This document shows positions 1 to 8,762 of a DNA stretch of 64,000 nucleotides, one piece after another. The stretch covers positions 930,001 to 994,000 of the forward strand of contig NZ_CP160398.1 in the NCBI RefSeq assembly GCF_040729435.1, in the 5' to 3' direction. A program made the translations under genes and the position numbers. Under the pieces are notes generated by a model. That model was not told where the DNA came from. It worked only from the letters and a program-made list of their open reading frames with translations, and did not search any database. This DNA comes from Pseudomonas sp. HOU2. GTDB taxonomy: Bacteria; Pseudomonadota; Gammaproteobacteria; Pseudomonadales; Pseudomonadaceae. Every line of letters begins with the position of its first letter. Position 1 is the first letter of the stretch.

Positions 1-515
1 GTTCCGACGAGATCATCGCCGGCCTTGGCAACAACCAACTGGACCTGGGCGTGTGCTACCTCGACCACGTCAACCCGAACTATTTCGATTTTTTCGAGAT
101 CGGTGAAACCCGCGTCGGGCTGCTCTACGACAACCGTCACTTCCATTTCGAAGGCTCGGAAATGAGCTGGGAAGACGCCGCCGAACTGCCGCTGGGGATG
201 ATCACCACCGGCATGCATTACCGCAAATCCATCGACCTGAGTTTCCGCAGTCGCGGGCTCAATCCGCAGCCGATCATGGAAAGCGATTCGACCTATCAGC
301 TGCTACAGGCGATTCACCAGGGCTTCTGCTGCTCGATCATGCCGCTGGACAGCGGACTGGAAGAGCCGATCGAACACCTGTCGTTCATGCAATTGCCCGA
401 TGCCAGTGTGCTGGCGCCGCTGGGACTGGTGATGCGCAAGACCGAACCGCGTTCGGCGATTGCCGAAAAGTGTTTCGCCGAGGCGCGGAAGATGTTTGGG
501 GTTGAGGCAATTTAA
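1..515 (+). CDS. LysR-family transcriptional regulator, C-terminal part (5' end outside window)
   Basis: The reading frame is open from the first bases and ends with TAA at 513-515, so the gene starts before the window. What is visible is about 170 residues of a LysR substrate-binding domain: a DLGVCYLDH strand, a central hinge, and the late GFCCSIMPLDSG segment that normally precedes the C-terminal strand. The DNA-binding helix-turn-helix is not in view. It lies just upstream of and in the same direction as fdhD, so it may regulate formate dehydrogenase maturation or a neighbour outside the window; the ligand cannot be read from the sequence. A REP hairpin follows its stop. Confidence 0.85.
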   Translation, partial: SDEIIAGLGNNQLDLGVCYLDHVNPNYFDFFEIGETRVGLLYDNRHFHFEGSEMSWEDAAELPLGMITTGMHYRKSIDLSFRSRGLNPQPIMESDSTYQLLQAIHQGFCCSIMPLDSGLEEPIEHLSFMQLPDASVLAPLGLVMRKTEPRSAIAEKCFAEARKMFGVEAI

Positions 516-531
516 CCAGATACACGCCCCC

Positions 532-622
532 TGTAGGAGCTGCCGAAGGCTGCGATCTTTTGATCTTGATTTTGGTTTTTAAGATCAAGATCAAAAGATC
601 GCAGCCTTCGGCAGCTCCTACA
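532..622. repeat. REP/REPIN hairpin (GTAGGAGCTGCCG family)
   Basis: Two inverted copies of a palindromic unit beginning GTAGGAGCTGCCGAAGGCTG face each other across a T/A-rich centre, giving a hairpin with an almost perfect stem of about 38 bp. The same family recurs at 11811, 26731 and 41963, and as single arms at 47938 and 57921. It sits directly after a stop codon and may act as a transcription or mRNA-stability barrier. Confidence 0.85.
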
Positions 623-734
623 CGGGAGGCTGTGGTGATAGATCAGCCCGATCACCGCATCAGAACAAGCGATTGGACGCACTTTCACCACGCCCGTAGC
701 CTGAACCCACTTCAGCGCTTCGGGACTTTTCAAG

Positions 735-1580
735 ATGCTCTGCCACGTCGAAACTACCACCGAACCCAACACCGAACCCAACGCCCCCGCACCGCAACCG
801 TCACAGGTGGCGTTTCGTGAATACCTGCCGCACGCCCCGCTCTCGCACGTCGCCCTGGCCGCGGAAATCGCTCTGGCGATCACCTTCAATGGCCTGAGCC
901 AGGCGGTGATGATGGTCTCGCCCGGCAACCTCGAAGACTTCATCCGGGGCTTCGCCCTGAGCAACGCGATTATCGACAGCGTTGACGAGATCTACGACAT
1001 CCGCCTGAGCCATTTCGATCAAGCCTGTCAGGCTGACGTGCAGATTTCCAGCCGCGCGTTCTGGGCGCTGAAAGATCATCGTCGGCAAATGGCCGGCACC
1101 AGCGGCTGCGGCATTTGTGGCGTCGAGGCGCTGGAGCAGGCGTTGCCGCAACTGCAGATTCTGCAACCCTGCGCGCTACCGCCGGCTGCGCATTTCGACG
1201 GTATCCGCCAACGTATCGAACAGGCCCAGCAACTGGCCCGCAGCAGCGGCGCCCTGCACGCGGCGCTGTACTTCGATGCCAGCGGTGAAGCGCTGCTATG
1301 CCGCGAAGACATCGGCCGGCACAACGCCCTCGACAAGCTGATCGGCGCGATGCAAATCGCTGACGTCGATGCGCGTCAGGGCTTCGTGGTGGTCACCAGC
1401 CGTTGCAGCCTGGAGCTGATCCACAAAGCCGTGCGGGCCCGCCTCGGCACCCTCGTCAGCCTGTCCGCCCCCACCGCGTTGACGGTGCGTTGGGCACTCA
1501 AGCATCGGCTCAATCTGATCCACGTTCCGCACCGCAACGCCCCCCGAATCTACAGCCCGATCCAGGAGCTTTCAGCATGA
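735..1580 (+). CDS. fdhD: Formate dehydrogenase accessory sulfurtransferase FdhD
   Basis: FdhD passes sulfur from the cysteine desulfurase IscS to the molybdenum cofactor of formate dehydrogenase, which is inactive without it. The 281-residue protein has the family's conserved CxxC pair in GTSGCGICG (Cys125 and Cys128), which forms the flexible sulfur-carrying loop, and the later [14 protein letters not shown] segment typical of the family. Length matches FdhD proteins, with a Pro/Thr-rich N-terminal tail of about 25 residues that may or may not be translated, since no strong ribosome site precedes the ATG. Its stop overlaps the moaC start (ATGA), so fdhD heads a molybdenum-cofactor operon. 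The formate dehydrogenase itself is not in the window. Confidence 0.93.
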   Translation: MLCHVETTTEPNTEPNAPAPQPSQVAFREYLPHAPLSHVALAAEIALAITFNGLSQAVMMVSPGNLEDFIRGFALSNAIIDSVDEIYDIRLSHFDQACQADVQISSRAFWALKDHRRQMAGTSGCGICGVEALEQALPQLQILQPCALPPAAHFDGIRQRIEQAQQLARSSGALHAALYFDASGEALLCREDIGRHNALDKLIGAMQIADVDARQGFVVVTSRCSLELIHKAVRARLGTLVSLSAPTALTVRWALKHRLNLIHVPHRNAPRIYSPIQELSA

Positions 1581-2068
1581 GCAACACCCTCACCCACCTC
1601 GACGATCAGGGCCGCGCCAACATGGTCGACGTCAGCGACAAAGCCGCGACCCGCCGCGAAGCCACGGCGCAAGCCTGGGTGCAGATGCGCCCGGAAACGC
1701 TGCAGATGATCCAGGCCAACGGTCACCCCAAAGGCGACGTTTTCGCCGTGGCGCGCATCGCCGGGATTCAAGCGGCCAAGCGCACCCACGAACTGATCCC
1801 GCTGTGTCACGCGCTGCTGCTCAGCTCGATTCACGTTGAACTCAAGGCCTGCGAACCGGACCGCGTGCAGATCACCAGCACCTGTCGCCTCACCGGCCAG
1901 ACCGGCGTCGAACTCGAAGCCCTGACCGCCGCCAGTGTCGCGGCGCTGACGATCTATGACATGTGCAAAGCGGTGGACCGGGCGATGGTCATCGGCGACA
2001 TCCGCCTGCTGAGCAAACAGGGCGGCCGCTCCGGACACTTTCAATGGGAGGACGCGCAATGCTCCTGA
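1577..2068 (+). CDS. moaC: Cyclic pyranopterin monophosphate synthase MoaC
   Basis: MoaC converts the 3',8-cyclo-GTP made by MoaA into cyclic pyranopterin monophosphate, the first stable intermediate of molybdopterin. The 163-residue product carries the family signatures [19 protein letters not shown] and MCKAVDRAM. Asp128 and Lys131 in the last motif match the known active-site residues of the E. coli enzyme. The ATG overlaps the fdhD stop by four bases, and the 3' end overlaps the moaD start, so fdhD, moaC, moaD and moaE are probably co-translated. No moaA is seen here; it must be encoded elsewhere. Confidence 0.96.
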   Translation: MSNTLTHLDDQGRANMVDVSDKAATRREATAQAWVQMRPETLQMIQANGHPKGDVFAVARIAGIQAAKRTHELIPLCHALLLSSIHVELKACEPDRVQITSTCRLTGQTGVELEALTAASVAALTIYDMCKAVDRAMVIGDIRLLSKQGGRSGHFQWEDAQCS

Positions 2069-2310
2069 TCAACTACTTCGCCAGCTACCGTGATCGCCTG
2101 AATCTGGGCGGGGAAAAAATCCCCCTGAGCGACAACCTGCGCAGCATCGAGGATGTGCGGCAGATGCTCATGGCGCGCGGTGAGGAATGGCGCGAAGTGC
2201 TCGGCGCCGGCAACCTGATGTGTGCGTTGAATCAGGAGCTGTGCCAACCGAGCGCGGCGATCGAAGACTTCGACGAGATCGCGTTTTTCCCACCGGTCAC
2301 CGGGGGCTGA
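2059..2310 (+). CDS. moaD: Molybdopterin synthase small (sulfur-carrier) subunit MoaD
   Basis: This is the ubiquitin-like sulfur carrier of molybdopterin synthase. It has 83 residues and ends in the required Gly-Gly tail, which is adenylated by MoeB and then thiocarboxylated before donating sulfur within the MoaD-MoaE complex. Its ATG lies inside the last codons of moaC (10-base overlap) and its stop is two bases before the moaE start, so it is part of the same translationally coupled unit. Confidence 0.95.
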   Translation: MLLINYFASYRDRLNLGGEKIPLSDNLRSIEDVRQMLMARGEEWREVLGAGNLMCALNQELCQPSAAIEDFDEIAFFPPVTGG

Positions 2311-2312
2311 GC

Positions 2313-2774
2313 ATGACGGTTCGAGTCCAGTACAAAAGCTTCGACGTCGGCCAGTTGACCGCCGACCTGCATGCGCGCAATCCACGGGTCGGCGCGGTGG
2401 TGAATTTCATCGGCTATGTGCGTGATCTGAACATCGGGCAGAGCGTGAACGAGCTGTTTCTCGAGCACTATCCGGGCATGACCGAAAAAGCCCTCGAACA
2501 GATCGCCGAAGAAGCGCGCCAGCGCTGGCCGCTGCTGGGGGTCGAGATCGTGCATCGGGTCGGTGCGCTGGCGGTCAGCGAGCCGATCGTGTTCGTCGGT
2601 GTCAGCAGCAAACATCGGCACATGGCGTTCGAGGCCTGCGCGTTCATCATGGACGTGCTCAAGACCCGCGCGCCGTTCTGGAAGCGTGAGAGCACAGCGC
2701 AGGGTTCGCATTGGGTCGAGGCGCGGGAGAGTGACCAGAATGCGGCGCTGCGCTGGAGTCTGGCGCATACCTGA
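2313..2774 (+). CDS. moaE: Molybdopterin synthase catalytic subunit MoaE
   Basis: MoaE binds cyclic pyranopterin monophosphate and, with thiocarboxylated MoaD, inserts the two dithiolene sulfurs to give molybdopterin. The 153-residue protein contains the VGAVVNFIGYVRD start strand, the SSKHRHMAFEA motif and the conserved lysine region VLKTRAPFWKRE that lines the active site. It closes the fdhD-moaC-moaD-moaE operon. A REP-type inverted repeat follows the stop. Confidence 0.95.
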   Translation: MTVRVQYKSFDVGQLTADLHARNPRVGAVVNFIGYVRDLNIGQSVNELFLEHYPGMTEKALEQIAEEARQRWPLLGVEIVHRVGALAVSEPIVFVGVSSKHRHMAFEACAFIMDVLKTRAPFWKRESTAQGSHWVEARESDQNAALRWSLAHT

Positions 2775-2784
2775 AGAGCAAAAG

Positions 2785-2961
2785 CCCCTCACCCTAGCCC
2801 TCTCCCCGAGGGAGAGGGGACTGGTTGGGGGATATTGAAGAAATTCACCGAATTGAAAGATTGGCTCTGAATCCATAATCGACTCGATCTTTCAGGTCGA
2901 TGGATAACGCCAGACACCTCGGTCGGCCCCCTCTCCCTCTGGGAGAGGGCTGGGGTGAGGG
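2785..2961. repeat. Long inverted repeat of the CCCTCACCC...CTCTCCC family
   Basis: An arm with CCCCTCACCCTAGCCCTCTC and a hairpin tail at 2785-2825 is answered by the complementary arm ending GGCTGGGGTGAGGG at about 2925-2961, with some 100 bases between that include a short GATTCGA-type internal motif. The same element, with similar internal sequence, recurs at 23942-24118 and 41343-41502. All three sit between genes and look like one dispersed non-autonomous element. Confidence 0.8.
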
Positions 2962-3014
2962 TTGAAAGTCTGATTAGATAGCCACTCCGCCAGAATTAAA
3001 CTCCGGAGTCTCGT

Positions 3015-4358
3015 TTGAGCACAGCGCCCAACAACCTGCCCCGCCCCGCTCCCGTCACGCTGCGCCAGGCCTGGCGCTTCTGGCTGAAACTCGGCTGCAT
3101 CGGTTTCGGTGGCCCGGCCGGGCAGATCGCGATCATGCATCAGGAACTGGTCGAGCGCCGGCGCTGGATCTCCGAGCGACGTTTCCTCCATGCACTCAAC
3201 TACTGCATGTTGCTGCCCGGCCCCGAGGCCCAGCAACTGGCAACGTACATTGGCTGGCTGTTGCATCGTACCTGGGGCGGGGTGATTGCCGGGGCGCTGT
3301 TCGTGCTGCCGTCGCTGGTCATCCTGATTGCGCTGTCGTGGGTGTACATCGCGTTTGGCGATGTGCCGGTGGTGGCCGGGATCTTCTACGGGATCAAACC
3401 GGCGGTGACCGCGATTGTCTTGCACGCGGCACATCGCATCGGCTCGCGAGCGCTGAAAAACAGTTGGCTGTGGGCGATCGCCGGGGCGTCATTCGTGGCG
3501 ATTTTTGCCTTCAATCTACCGTTCCCGCTGATTGTGCTCGGTGCCGCGTTGATCGGCTATGCCGGCGGGCGACTGGCACCGCAGCGCTTCGACAATCGCG
3601 GGCAGCGCAGCAGCGGCAAATCCTTCGGCCCGGCGCTGATCGATGACGACACGCCAACACCTGAACATGCGCGCTTCAGCCTGCCGAAGCTGTGGCGTCT
3701 GCTGCTGGTTGGCGCGGCACTGTGGTGTTTACCGATGGCGCTGCTGACCGCACTGTTCGGCTGGGACGGTACGTTGACGCAAATGGGCTGGTTCTTCACC
3801 AAGGCTGCGCTGCTGACCTTCGGCGGCGCTTACGCAGTGTTGCCGTATGTCTATCAGGGCGCGGTCGGGCATTACGGCTGGCTGACGCCGACGCAGATGA
3901 TCGACGGCCTCGCCCTCGGCGAAACCACGCCCGGGCCGTTGATCATGGTGGTGGCGTTTGTCGGTTTCATCGGCGGCTACGTGCAACCGGCGTTCGGCGC
4001 GGAACATGCGTTCGCCGCCGGTGCACTGGCGGCGACGCTGGTGACCTGGTTCACCTTCCTGCCCTCGTTCCTGTTCATCCTCGCCGGCGGGCCGCTGGTG
4101 GAATCGACCCACAACGAACTGAAGTTCACCGCACCGTTGACCGCGATCACCGCAGCGGTGGTCGGGGTGATTCTCAACCTGGCGTGTTTCTTCGCTTACC
4201 ACGTGTTCTGGCCGAGCGGTTTTGCCGGGCACGCGGATCTGTTTTCGATCGGACTGGCGCTGCTGGCCGCACTGGCGCTGTTCATTTTCAAGCGCGGTGT
4301 GATTGAAGTGTTGATCGTTTGCGCACTCGCCGGGCTGGGCTTGCATCTCATGCGCTGA
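3015..4358 (+). CDS. chrA: Chromate transporter, ChrA family (two-domain)
   Basis: This is a 447-residue integral membrane protein of the CHR family, which exports chromate or related oxyanions from the cytoplasm. Two homologous halves are visible: an N-terminal CHR domain with GCIGFGGPAGQIAIMH and MLLPGPEAQQLATYIG, and a C-terminal one with FFTKAALLTFGGAYAVLP and GETTPGPLIMV, joined by a hydrophilic linker near residues 195-225. The start is TTG at 3015, chosen because GGAG at 3005-3008 lies at proper spacing and no ATG fits. It is a lone gene, without a chrB regulator next to it, so its physiological substrate is inferred from the family only. Confidence 0.9.
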   Translation: MSTAPNNLPRPAPVTLRQAWRFWLKLGCIGFGGPAGQIAIMHQELVERRRWISERRFLHALNYCMLLPGPEAQQLATYIGWLLHRTWGGVIAGALFVLPSLVILIALSWVYIAFGDVPVVAGIFYGIKPAVTAIVLHAAHRIGSRALKNSWLWAIAGASFVAIFAFNLPFPLIVLGAALIGYAGGRLAPQRFDNRGQRSSGKSFGPALIDDDTPTPEHARFSLPKLWRLLLVGAALWCLPMALLTALFGWDGTLTQMGWFFTKAALLTFGGAYAVLPYVYQGAVGHYGWLTPTQMIDGLALGETTPGPLIMVVAFVGFIGGYVQPAFGAEHAFAAGALAATLVTWFTFLPSFLFILAGGPLVESTHNELKFTAPLTAITAAVVGVILNLACFFAYHVFWPSGFAGHADLFSIGLALLAALALFIFKRGVIEVLIVCALAGLGLHLMR

Positions 4359-4420
4359 ACCCTGGCCTGCGAATCTCCCGTTTACACGCCCGCGAATTCC
4401 CCCTTACTATCCGGGCACAC

Positions 4421-4632
4421 CGGTGGACGGGGCCAGCCCGCCACCGACGTTTTCCGCCAACGGAAACACGCGTTATGAGTACGTCACCACAACAACCAGA
4501 AAGGTTGAACGTCTCCGCTGTGTGCGCCCTCTGTCACAGGGGCCGCGCATGAATCGCATCGTCAATCTCCCCATGGCCCTGCGCCGTTCCAAGCTGCGTC
4601 ATTCCGCACGCCCGCCGGATATCGATTGCTGA
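4421..4632 (+). other. Tandem hairpins followed by two overlapping micro-ORFs (possible leader)
   Basis: In the 516-base gap between chrA and the synthetase gene, two consecutive hairpins are visible: 4421-4446 (GGTGG and CGGG arms with one bulged A) and 4448-4470 (CGT-TTTCCG with a CCAA loop). Five bases later an ATG at 4475 opens a 25-codon ORF ending in VCALCHRGRA. Its TGA overlaps the ATG (4549) of a 27-codon ORF ending 4632. The ATGA coupling and the hairpins suggest a leader, but no strong Shine-Dalgarno is present and neither peptide is recognised. It could equally be chance in a gap otherwise filled by a REP element. Confidence 0.3.
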
Positions 4633-4657
4633 TTTCTGTCAGCCAGAAAAGATCCAT

Positions 4658-4766
4658 TGTGGTGAGGGAGCTTGCTCCCGCTGGACTGCGTAGCAGTCCC
4701 CTGCCTTTGAATCAAAAAGCGAGAGCCGCTTCGCGCCCCAGCGGGAGCAAGCTCCCTCGCCACAGG
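4658..4766. repeat. REPIN inverted pair (GAGGGAGCTTGCTCCCGCT family)
   Basis: Two inverted copies of the unit with core GAGGGAGCTTGCTCCCGCT enclose about 50 bases. Each unit is itself a short palindrome (GGGAGC-GCTCCC). Related copies occur at 10606-10737, 16001-16135 and 29869-29965, always between genes. Confidence 0.85.
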
Positions 4767-4874
4767 TTCTGTATCAAGTCTGACTGATCTCCGTTTGATA
4801 TCCCTGCCGGGACGCGCTCCATGCGCCCGGCCCGATTCTGCGCGCCCATACGGCGCCATCGTGAGTGATTGACC

Positions 4875-6239
4875 ATGAAATTCGCAGCCATCGAAGACGC
4901 ACGCCTGTTCCTTGAACAAAACCCCGACATCGACATGATCGAACTGTTCATCCTCGACGCCAACGGCGTGCCACGCGGCAAGTTGTTGCACCGCGAAGAA
5001 CTGCTCGCTGTCTATGAAAGCGGTCGTCCGCTGCCCAGCACCATCCTCGGTCTGACCGTGCAGGGCGAAGACGTGGAAAACTCCGGGCTGGTGTGGGACG
5101 TCGGCGACATCGACTGCCGCGCCTACCCGCTCGAAGGCAGTCTGGTGCGCTTGCCGTGGCGACAGATTCCGACCGCGGCGGTGCAGGTCAGCATGCACCC
5201 GACCGAGGGCTTGCCAGCGAGCATCGCCGACCCGCGTCATCTGCTGATCAAAGTCATCGACGGCCTCAAAGCCGAGGGTTATCACCCGGTCATGGCCTGC
5301 GAGCTGGAGTTCTATCTGCTCGACGCCAAACGCGATCACAACGGTCGCCCGCAACCGGCACTCGATGCCGACGGTGGCCGACCGCGACACACGCAGGTCT
5401 ACGGTTTGCGTGAACTGGAACAGATCGAACCGTTCCTCGCCGACCTCTACAGCGCCTGCAAACTGCACGGCATTCCGGCGCGCACGGCGATCTCGGAATA
5501 CGCCCCGGGCCAGGTGGAAATCACCCTCGAACACGGCGACGCATTGCTCGCGATGGATCAGGCGGTGCGTTACAAACGCCTGGTCAAAGCCGTGGCACAC
5601 AAACACGGCATGCAGGCGACATTCATGGCCAAGCCGTTTGATGATCTGGCCGGCACCGGCATGCACATGCAAGTCAGTCTTGCTGATGGCGAGGGGCGCA
5701 ATCTGTTCGCCGCCGAGGACCCGGCGGGCACCCCGCTGCTGCGCACGGCGATTGGCGGGATGCTCGCCTCGCTGCTCGATACGCTGCTGCTGTTCTGCCC
5801 CAACGCCAACTCCTACCGCCGCTTCCAGGCCAACAGCTACGCGCCGTTGGCGCCGACCTGGGGCGTCGACAACCGTACCGTCAGCCTGCGCGTACCGGGC
5901 GGCCCGGCCAACACCCGGCACATCGAACACCGCATCTGCGGCGCCGATGCCAACCCGTATCTCGCAGCCGCCGCGATCCTCGCCGGCATCCATCGCGGGA
6001 TTCGCGAAAAGCTTGATCCGGGCGCGCCGGTCGAGGGCAATGGCTACGCGCAAGCCAAGACGTTGCTGCCGACCGATTGGCTGACCTCGCTGCAGGCGCT
6101 GGAAAACTCGGTGTGGGCGCGGGATGCCCTGGGCCAGGAATTTCTCGGGGTGTATCTGGCGGTGAAACGTGCCGAGTACCGGCAGTTCATGGCCGAGGTG
6201 GGTGAGCAGGATTGGCGTTGGTATCTGACCGAAGCCTGA
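4875..6239 (+). CDS. Glutamine synthetase-family gamma-glutamylpolyamine synthetase (PauA/PuuA-like)
   Basis: A 454-residue class of glutamine-synthetase fold protein that joins glutamate to an amine using ATP. In Pseudomonas such enzymes (PauA/Spu family) act on putrescine, cadaverine or spermidine. The ATP/glutamate motifs are visible: ELEFYLLD, GTGMHMQVSL, VDNRTVSLRV and the RICGADANPYLAAAAILAGI region. It lacks the adenylylation loop of true GlnA. The ATG at 4875 is preferred over the TTG six bases upstream. The following gene is a PuuB-like FAD oxidase, which makes the gamma-glutamylpolyamine role likely; the exact amine is not decidable here. A second such pair is at 24144-25520 and 21062-22345. 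Confidence 0.85.
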   Translation: MKFAAIEDARLFLEQNPDIDMIELFILDANGVPRGKLLHREELLAVYESGRPLPSTILGLTVQGEDVENSGLVWDVGDIDCRAYPLEGSLVRLPWRQIPTAAVQVSMHPTEGLPASIADPRHLLIKVIDGLKAEGYHPVMACELEFYLLDAKRDHNGRPQPALDADGGRPRHTQVYGLRELEQIEPFLADLYSACKLHGIPARTAISEYAPGQVEITLEHGDALLAMDQAVRYKRLVKAVAHKHGMQATFMAKPFDDLAGTGMHMQVSLADGEGRNLFAAEDPAGTPLLRTAIGGMLASLLDTLLLFCPNANSYRRFQANSYAPLAPTWGVDNRTVSLRVPGGPANTRHIEHRICGADANPYLAAAAILAGIHRGIREKLDPGAPVEGNGYAQAKTLLPTDWLTSLQALENSVWARDALGQEFLGVYLAVKRAEYRQFMAEVGEQDWRWYLTEA

Positions 6240-6253
6240 CATACACCCTAAAT

Positions 6254-6348
6254 CCTGTGGGAGCTGGCTTGCCAGCGATGGGGCCGGCAAATTCAGCATC
6301 TCTGGTGACTGATACTCCGCTATCGCTGGCAAGCCAGCTCCCACAGGG
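6254..6348. repeat. REPIN inverted pair (GGGAGCTGGCTTGCCAGCGATG family)
   Basis: Inverted copies of CTGTGGGAGCTGGCTTGCCA flank about 40 bases in the gap between the synthetase and the FAD oxidase. Despite its presence, the two genes are probably still in one transcription unit. The same family is found at 7680, 31150, 34471 and 59733. Confidence 0.85.
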
Positions 6349-6386
6349 TCCTCGATTTGACTTGCGAATTTTGTGTGGACACCGAC

Positions 6387-7670
6387 ATGACCCAACGCTG
6401 CAATTCCTACTACACCGCCACCCTCAACCAGGACACCGACTACCCGACCCTGCTAGGTCGACATCAAGTCGATGTGGTGATCATCGGCGGCGGTTTCACC
6501 GGCGTAGCCACCGCCGTCGAACTCGCCGAAAAAGGCCTGAAAGTCGCCATCGTCGAGAGCCACAAAATCGGCTGGGGCGCCACCGGACGCAATGGCGGAC
6601 AAGTCACCGGCAGCCTCTCCGGCGACGGTGCGATGCGCAAACAGATGCGCCCGAAACTCGGTGATGAAGTCGACGATTTCATCTGGCACCTGCGCTGGCG
6701 CGGGCATGAAATCATCCAGCAGCGGGTGGAGAAGTACGGCATCCAGTGCGACCTCAAACACGGCCATCTGCACGCTGCTTACAAGCCGAGCCATATGGAC
6801 GGTTTGCGCCAGGATTACGACGAAGCCGTGCGCCGGGGCATGGCCGACGAGGTCAGCCTGCTCGACCGCAGCCAGGTGCGCGACCTGCTGCAAAGCGACC
6901 TCTACCATGGCGCGATCAAGAACACCCGCAACATGCACCTGCACCCACTCAACCTGTGCATCGGCGAAGCGCGGGCGGCGGAAAGTCTTGGTGCGCTAAT
7001 CTTCGAAAACAGTGAAGTGCTGGAAATCATTCACGGCAAAACCCCAGGCGTGCGCACCGCCCATGGCCAGATCGACGCCAATCAGGTGATGCTCGCCGGT
7101 GACGTCTATCACAAGCTCGAACCGGGCCAGCTCAAGGGCAAGATTTTCCCGGCCATGGGCGGCATCGTCACTACCGCACCGCTGGGTGATCTGGCGCGGC
7201 AGATCAACCCCGAAGACCTCGCGGTGTACGACTGCCGTTTCGTCCTCGACTACTACCGCCTCACGGCCGACGGGCGCCTGCTGTTCGGCGGCGGCGCCAA
7301 CTACAGCGGCAAGGATTCACGGGACATTGCCGCCGAGCTGCGCCCGTGCATCGAGCAAACCTTCCCGGCGCTCAAAGGGGTGCAGATCGACTACCAGTGG
7401 AGCTGCGCGATGGGCATCGTGATCAACCGCATCCCGCAACTGGGCAAGCTTTCGGATAACGTCTGGTATTGCCAGGGCTACTCGGGACACGGCATCGCGA
7501 CGACGCACATCATGGGCGAAATCATGAGCCGCGCGATCACCGGGCAGATGGAGCAGTTCGAGACCTTTGCGCAGTGCCAGCACATTCGGGTGCCGATGGG
7601 GGATTTGCTGGGCAATCCGTTGTTGGCGGCGGGAATGTGGTATTACCAGATGCTTGAAAAGTTGCGTTGA
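6387..7670 (+). CDS. FAD-dependent oxidoreductase, gamma-glutamylputrescine oxidase-like (PauB/PuuB)
   Basis: A 427-residue DAO-fold flavoenzyme expected to oxidise the gamma-glutamylated amine made by the upstream synthetase, giving an aldehyde, ammonia and H2O2. The Rossmann FAD motif is VVIIGGGFTGVATAVELA at about residues 30-48, followed by the family's GWGATGRNGGQVTGS stretch and the late GYSGHGIATTHIMGE motif near the flavin. The ATG at 6387 is chosen since it gives the NSYYTATL start shared with the paralogue at 21062-22345; an upstream TTG frame adds ten unlikely residues. It is about 147 bases downstream of the synthetase, separated only by a REPIN. Confidence 0.88.
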   Translation: MTQRCNSYYTATLNQDTDYPTLLGRHQVDVVIIGGGFTGVATAVELAEKGLKVAIVESHKIGWGATGRNGGQVTGSLSGDGAMRKQMRPKLGDEVDDFIWHLRWRGHEIIQQRVEKYGIQCDLKHGHLHAAYKPSHMDGLRQDYDEAVRRGMADEVSLLDRSQVRDLLQSDLYHGAIKNTRNMHLHPLNLCIGEARAAESLGALIFENSEVLEIIHGKTPGVRTAHGQIDANQVMLAGDVYHKLEPGQLKGKIFPAMGGIVTTAPLGDLARQINPEDLAVYDCRFVLDYYRLTADGRLLFGGGANYSGKDSRDIAAELRPCIEQTFPALKGVQIDYQWSCAMGIVINRIPQLGKLSDNVWYCQGYSGHGIATTHIMGEIMSRAITGQMEQFETFAQCQHIRVPMGDLLGNPLLAAGMWYYQMLEKLR

Positions 7671-7679
7671 CCGGACTGG

Positions 7680-7776
7680 CCCCATCGCTGGCAAGCCAGC
7701 TCCCACAGTGTCCGTGTCGGACTAAACCTCATGTACACCACCAAAACCTGTGGGAGCTGGCTTGCCAGCGATGAGG
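7680..7776. repeat. REPIN inverted pair, opposite orientation
   Basis: The same GCTGGCTTGCCAGC unit as at 6254 but arranged with the CATCGCTGGCAAGCC arm first, so the arms point the other way. It lies between the convergent ends of the FAD oxidase and the DeoR-family regulator, where it could serve both as a shared end signal. Confidence 0.8.
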
Positions 7777-7797
7777 CCAGCAGCCTCACTACAAATC

Positions 7798-8583
7798 TCA
7801 GTCCGGCAACTGCTCCACCACAATCCCCAACCGCCGATAATCCTCGACACTCCCCGACGCCACATGACGCTCGGTAATCAGCGTATGCAGGCGCGTGCAC
7901 GAAGCCACCACGAACGGCTCCACTGCCCCCAGCTTGTCCGCCGTGGTCACCGCAATCACCCGCGCCGCGCTGTCGAGCAAGGCCTGCTTCACCGGCACTT
8001 CATCGAAATGCAGCGAGGTGATGCCCACCTCCGGGTGAATCGCACAGACGCCGGTAAACGCCAGATCCGCCTTGATCCCGGCCAGCATGCGCACCGCCTC
8101 GTGCCCACCGGCCGACATCGTGCGCGGGTTCAGTTGTCCCCCGGCCAGAATCACTTTCACGCCCTTGTACTCGGACAGGGCAATGGCCGTCATCGGCGCG
8201 GCGGTCACTGCAGTGATCTGAATATCCGCGCGCAACGAACGCGCCACCTGCAACGCGGTCGAGCCGGAATCGAACAGCACAATCTGCCCGTCCTCGACCT
8301 TTTGCGCCGCCAACTGCGCCAGACGCACCTTCACCTCATCAGTTTCTTCCAGCCGGGTGAAGTAATCCTTGCCACTGTCCTTGGGCCTTGGCAGCGCCCC
8401 GCCATGCACGCGCTGCACCAGGCCGGCGTGGTCCAGTTCGGCGAGGTCGCGGCGGATGGTGTCTTCGGACACGGCGAAGTGCTGGCTCAACTCGGAAGCC
8501 ATGACCTTGCCGTCGCGTTCGAGGATCAGGAGGATTTTCTGCCGACGCAGGGACGGCAGTTCAGTGACCGAATGATCGTGCAT
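7798..8583 (-). CDS. DeoR/GlpR-family transcriptional regulator
   Basis: A 261-residue regulator with an N-terminal winged helix (about residues 10-64, including VSEDTIRRDLAELDHAGLVQRVHGGAL, the DeoR signature) and a C-terminal DeoR sensor domain of the phosphosugar-isomerase fold (GQIVLFDSGSTALQVARSL and the late TTADKLG motif). DeoR proteins repress sugar or polyol catabolic genes and respond to a phosphorylated sugar. No sugar operon is adjacent, so its target is not visible. It is convergent with the FAD oxidase and stands alone. Confidence 0.88.
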   Translation of the reverse strand: MHDHSVTELPSLRRQKILLILERDGKVMASELSQHFAVSEDTIRRDLAELDHAGLVQRVHGGALPRPKDSGKDYFTRLEETDEVKVRLAQLAAQKVEDGQIVLFDSGSTALQVARSLRADIQITAVTAAPMTAIALSEYKGVKVILAGGQLNPRTMSAGGHEAVRMLAGIKADLAFTGVCAIHPEVGITSLHFDEVPVKQALLDSAARVIAVTTADKLGAVEPFVVASCTRLHTLITERHVASGSVEDYRRLGIVVEQLPD

Positions 8584-8762
8584 GGTTTTGCCTGTTTATG
8601 CTTGTAGTTGCAGGTTTTGCCGAGACTAGCGAAAGCCTCGGGCAAACACAAACCGGCCGGTATCAATTGTTTCGATCATTGGAATCAACATGCCGAATTT
8701 TTTCTTTGCCGTGCGTCTGTTCAGAATGGCCTCAATTTAAAAAGGCTCAGGATGACCAGCTG

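Noticed and set aside
4475..4552. CxxCH (CALCH) in the micro-ORF as a heme c site
   Set aside because: The 25-residue peptide has no signal peptide or heme pocket; chance.
4875..6239. Housekeeping glutamine synthetase GlnA
   Set aside because: Lacks the adenylylation loop and is paired with a PuuB-like oxidase, as in polyamine degradation.
4599..6395. 598-codon frame opposite the first synthetase gene
   Set aside because: Shadow frame; the plus strand encodes a full glutamine-synthetase-fold enzyme.
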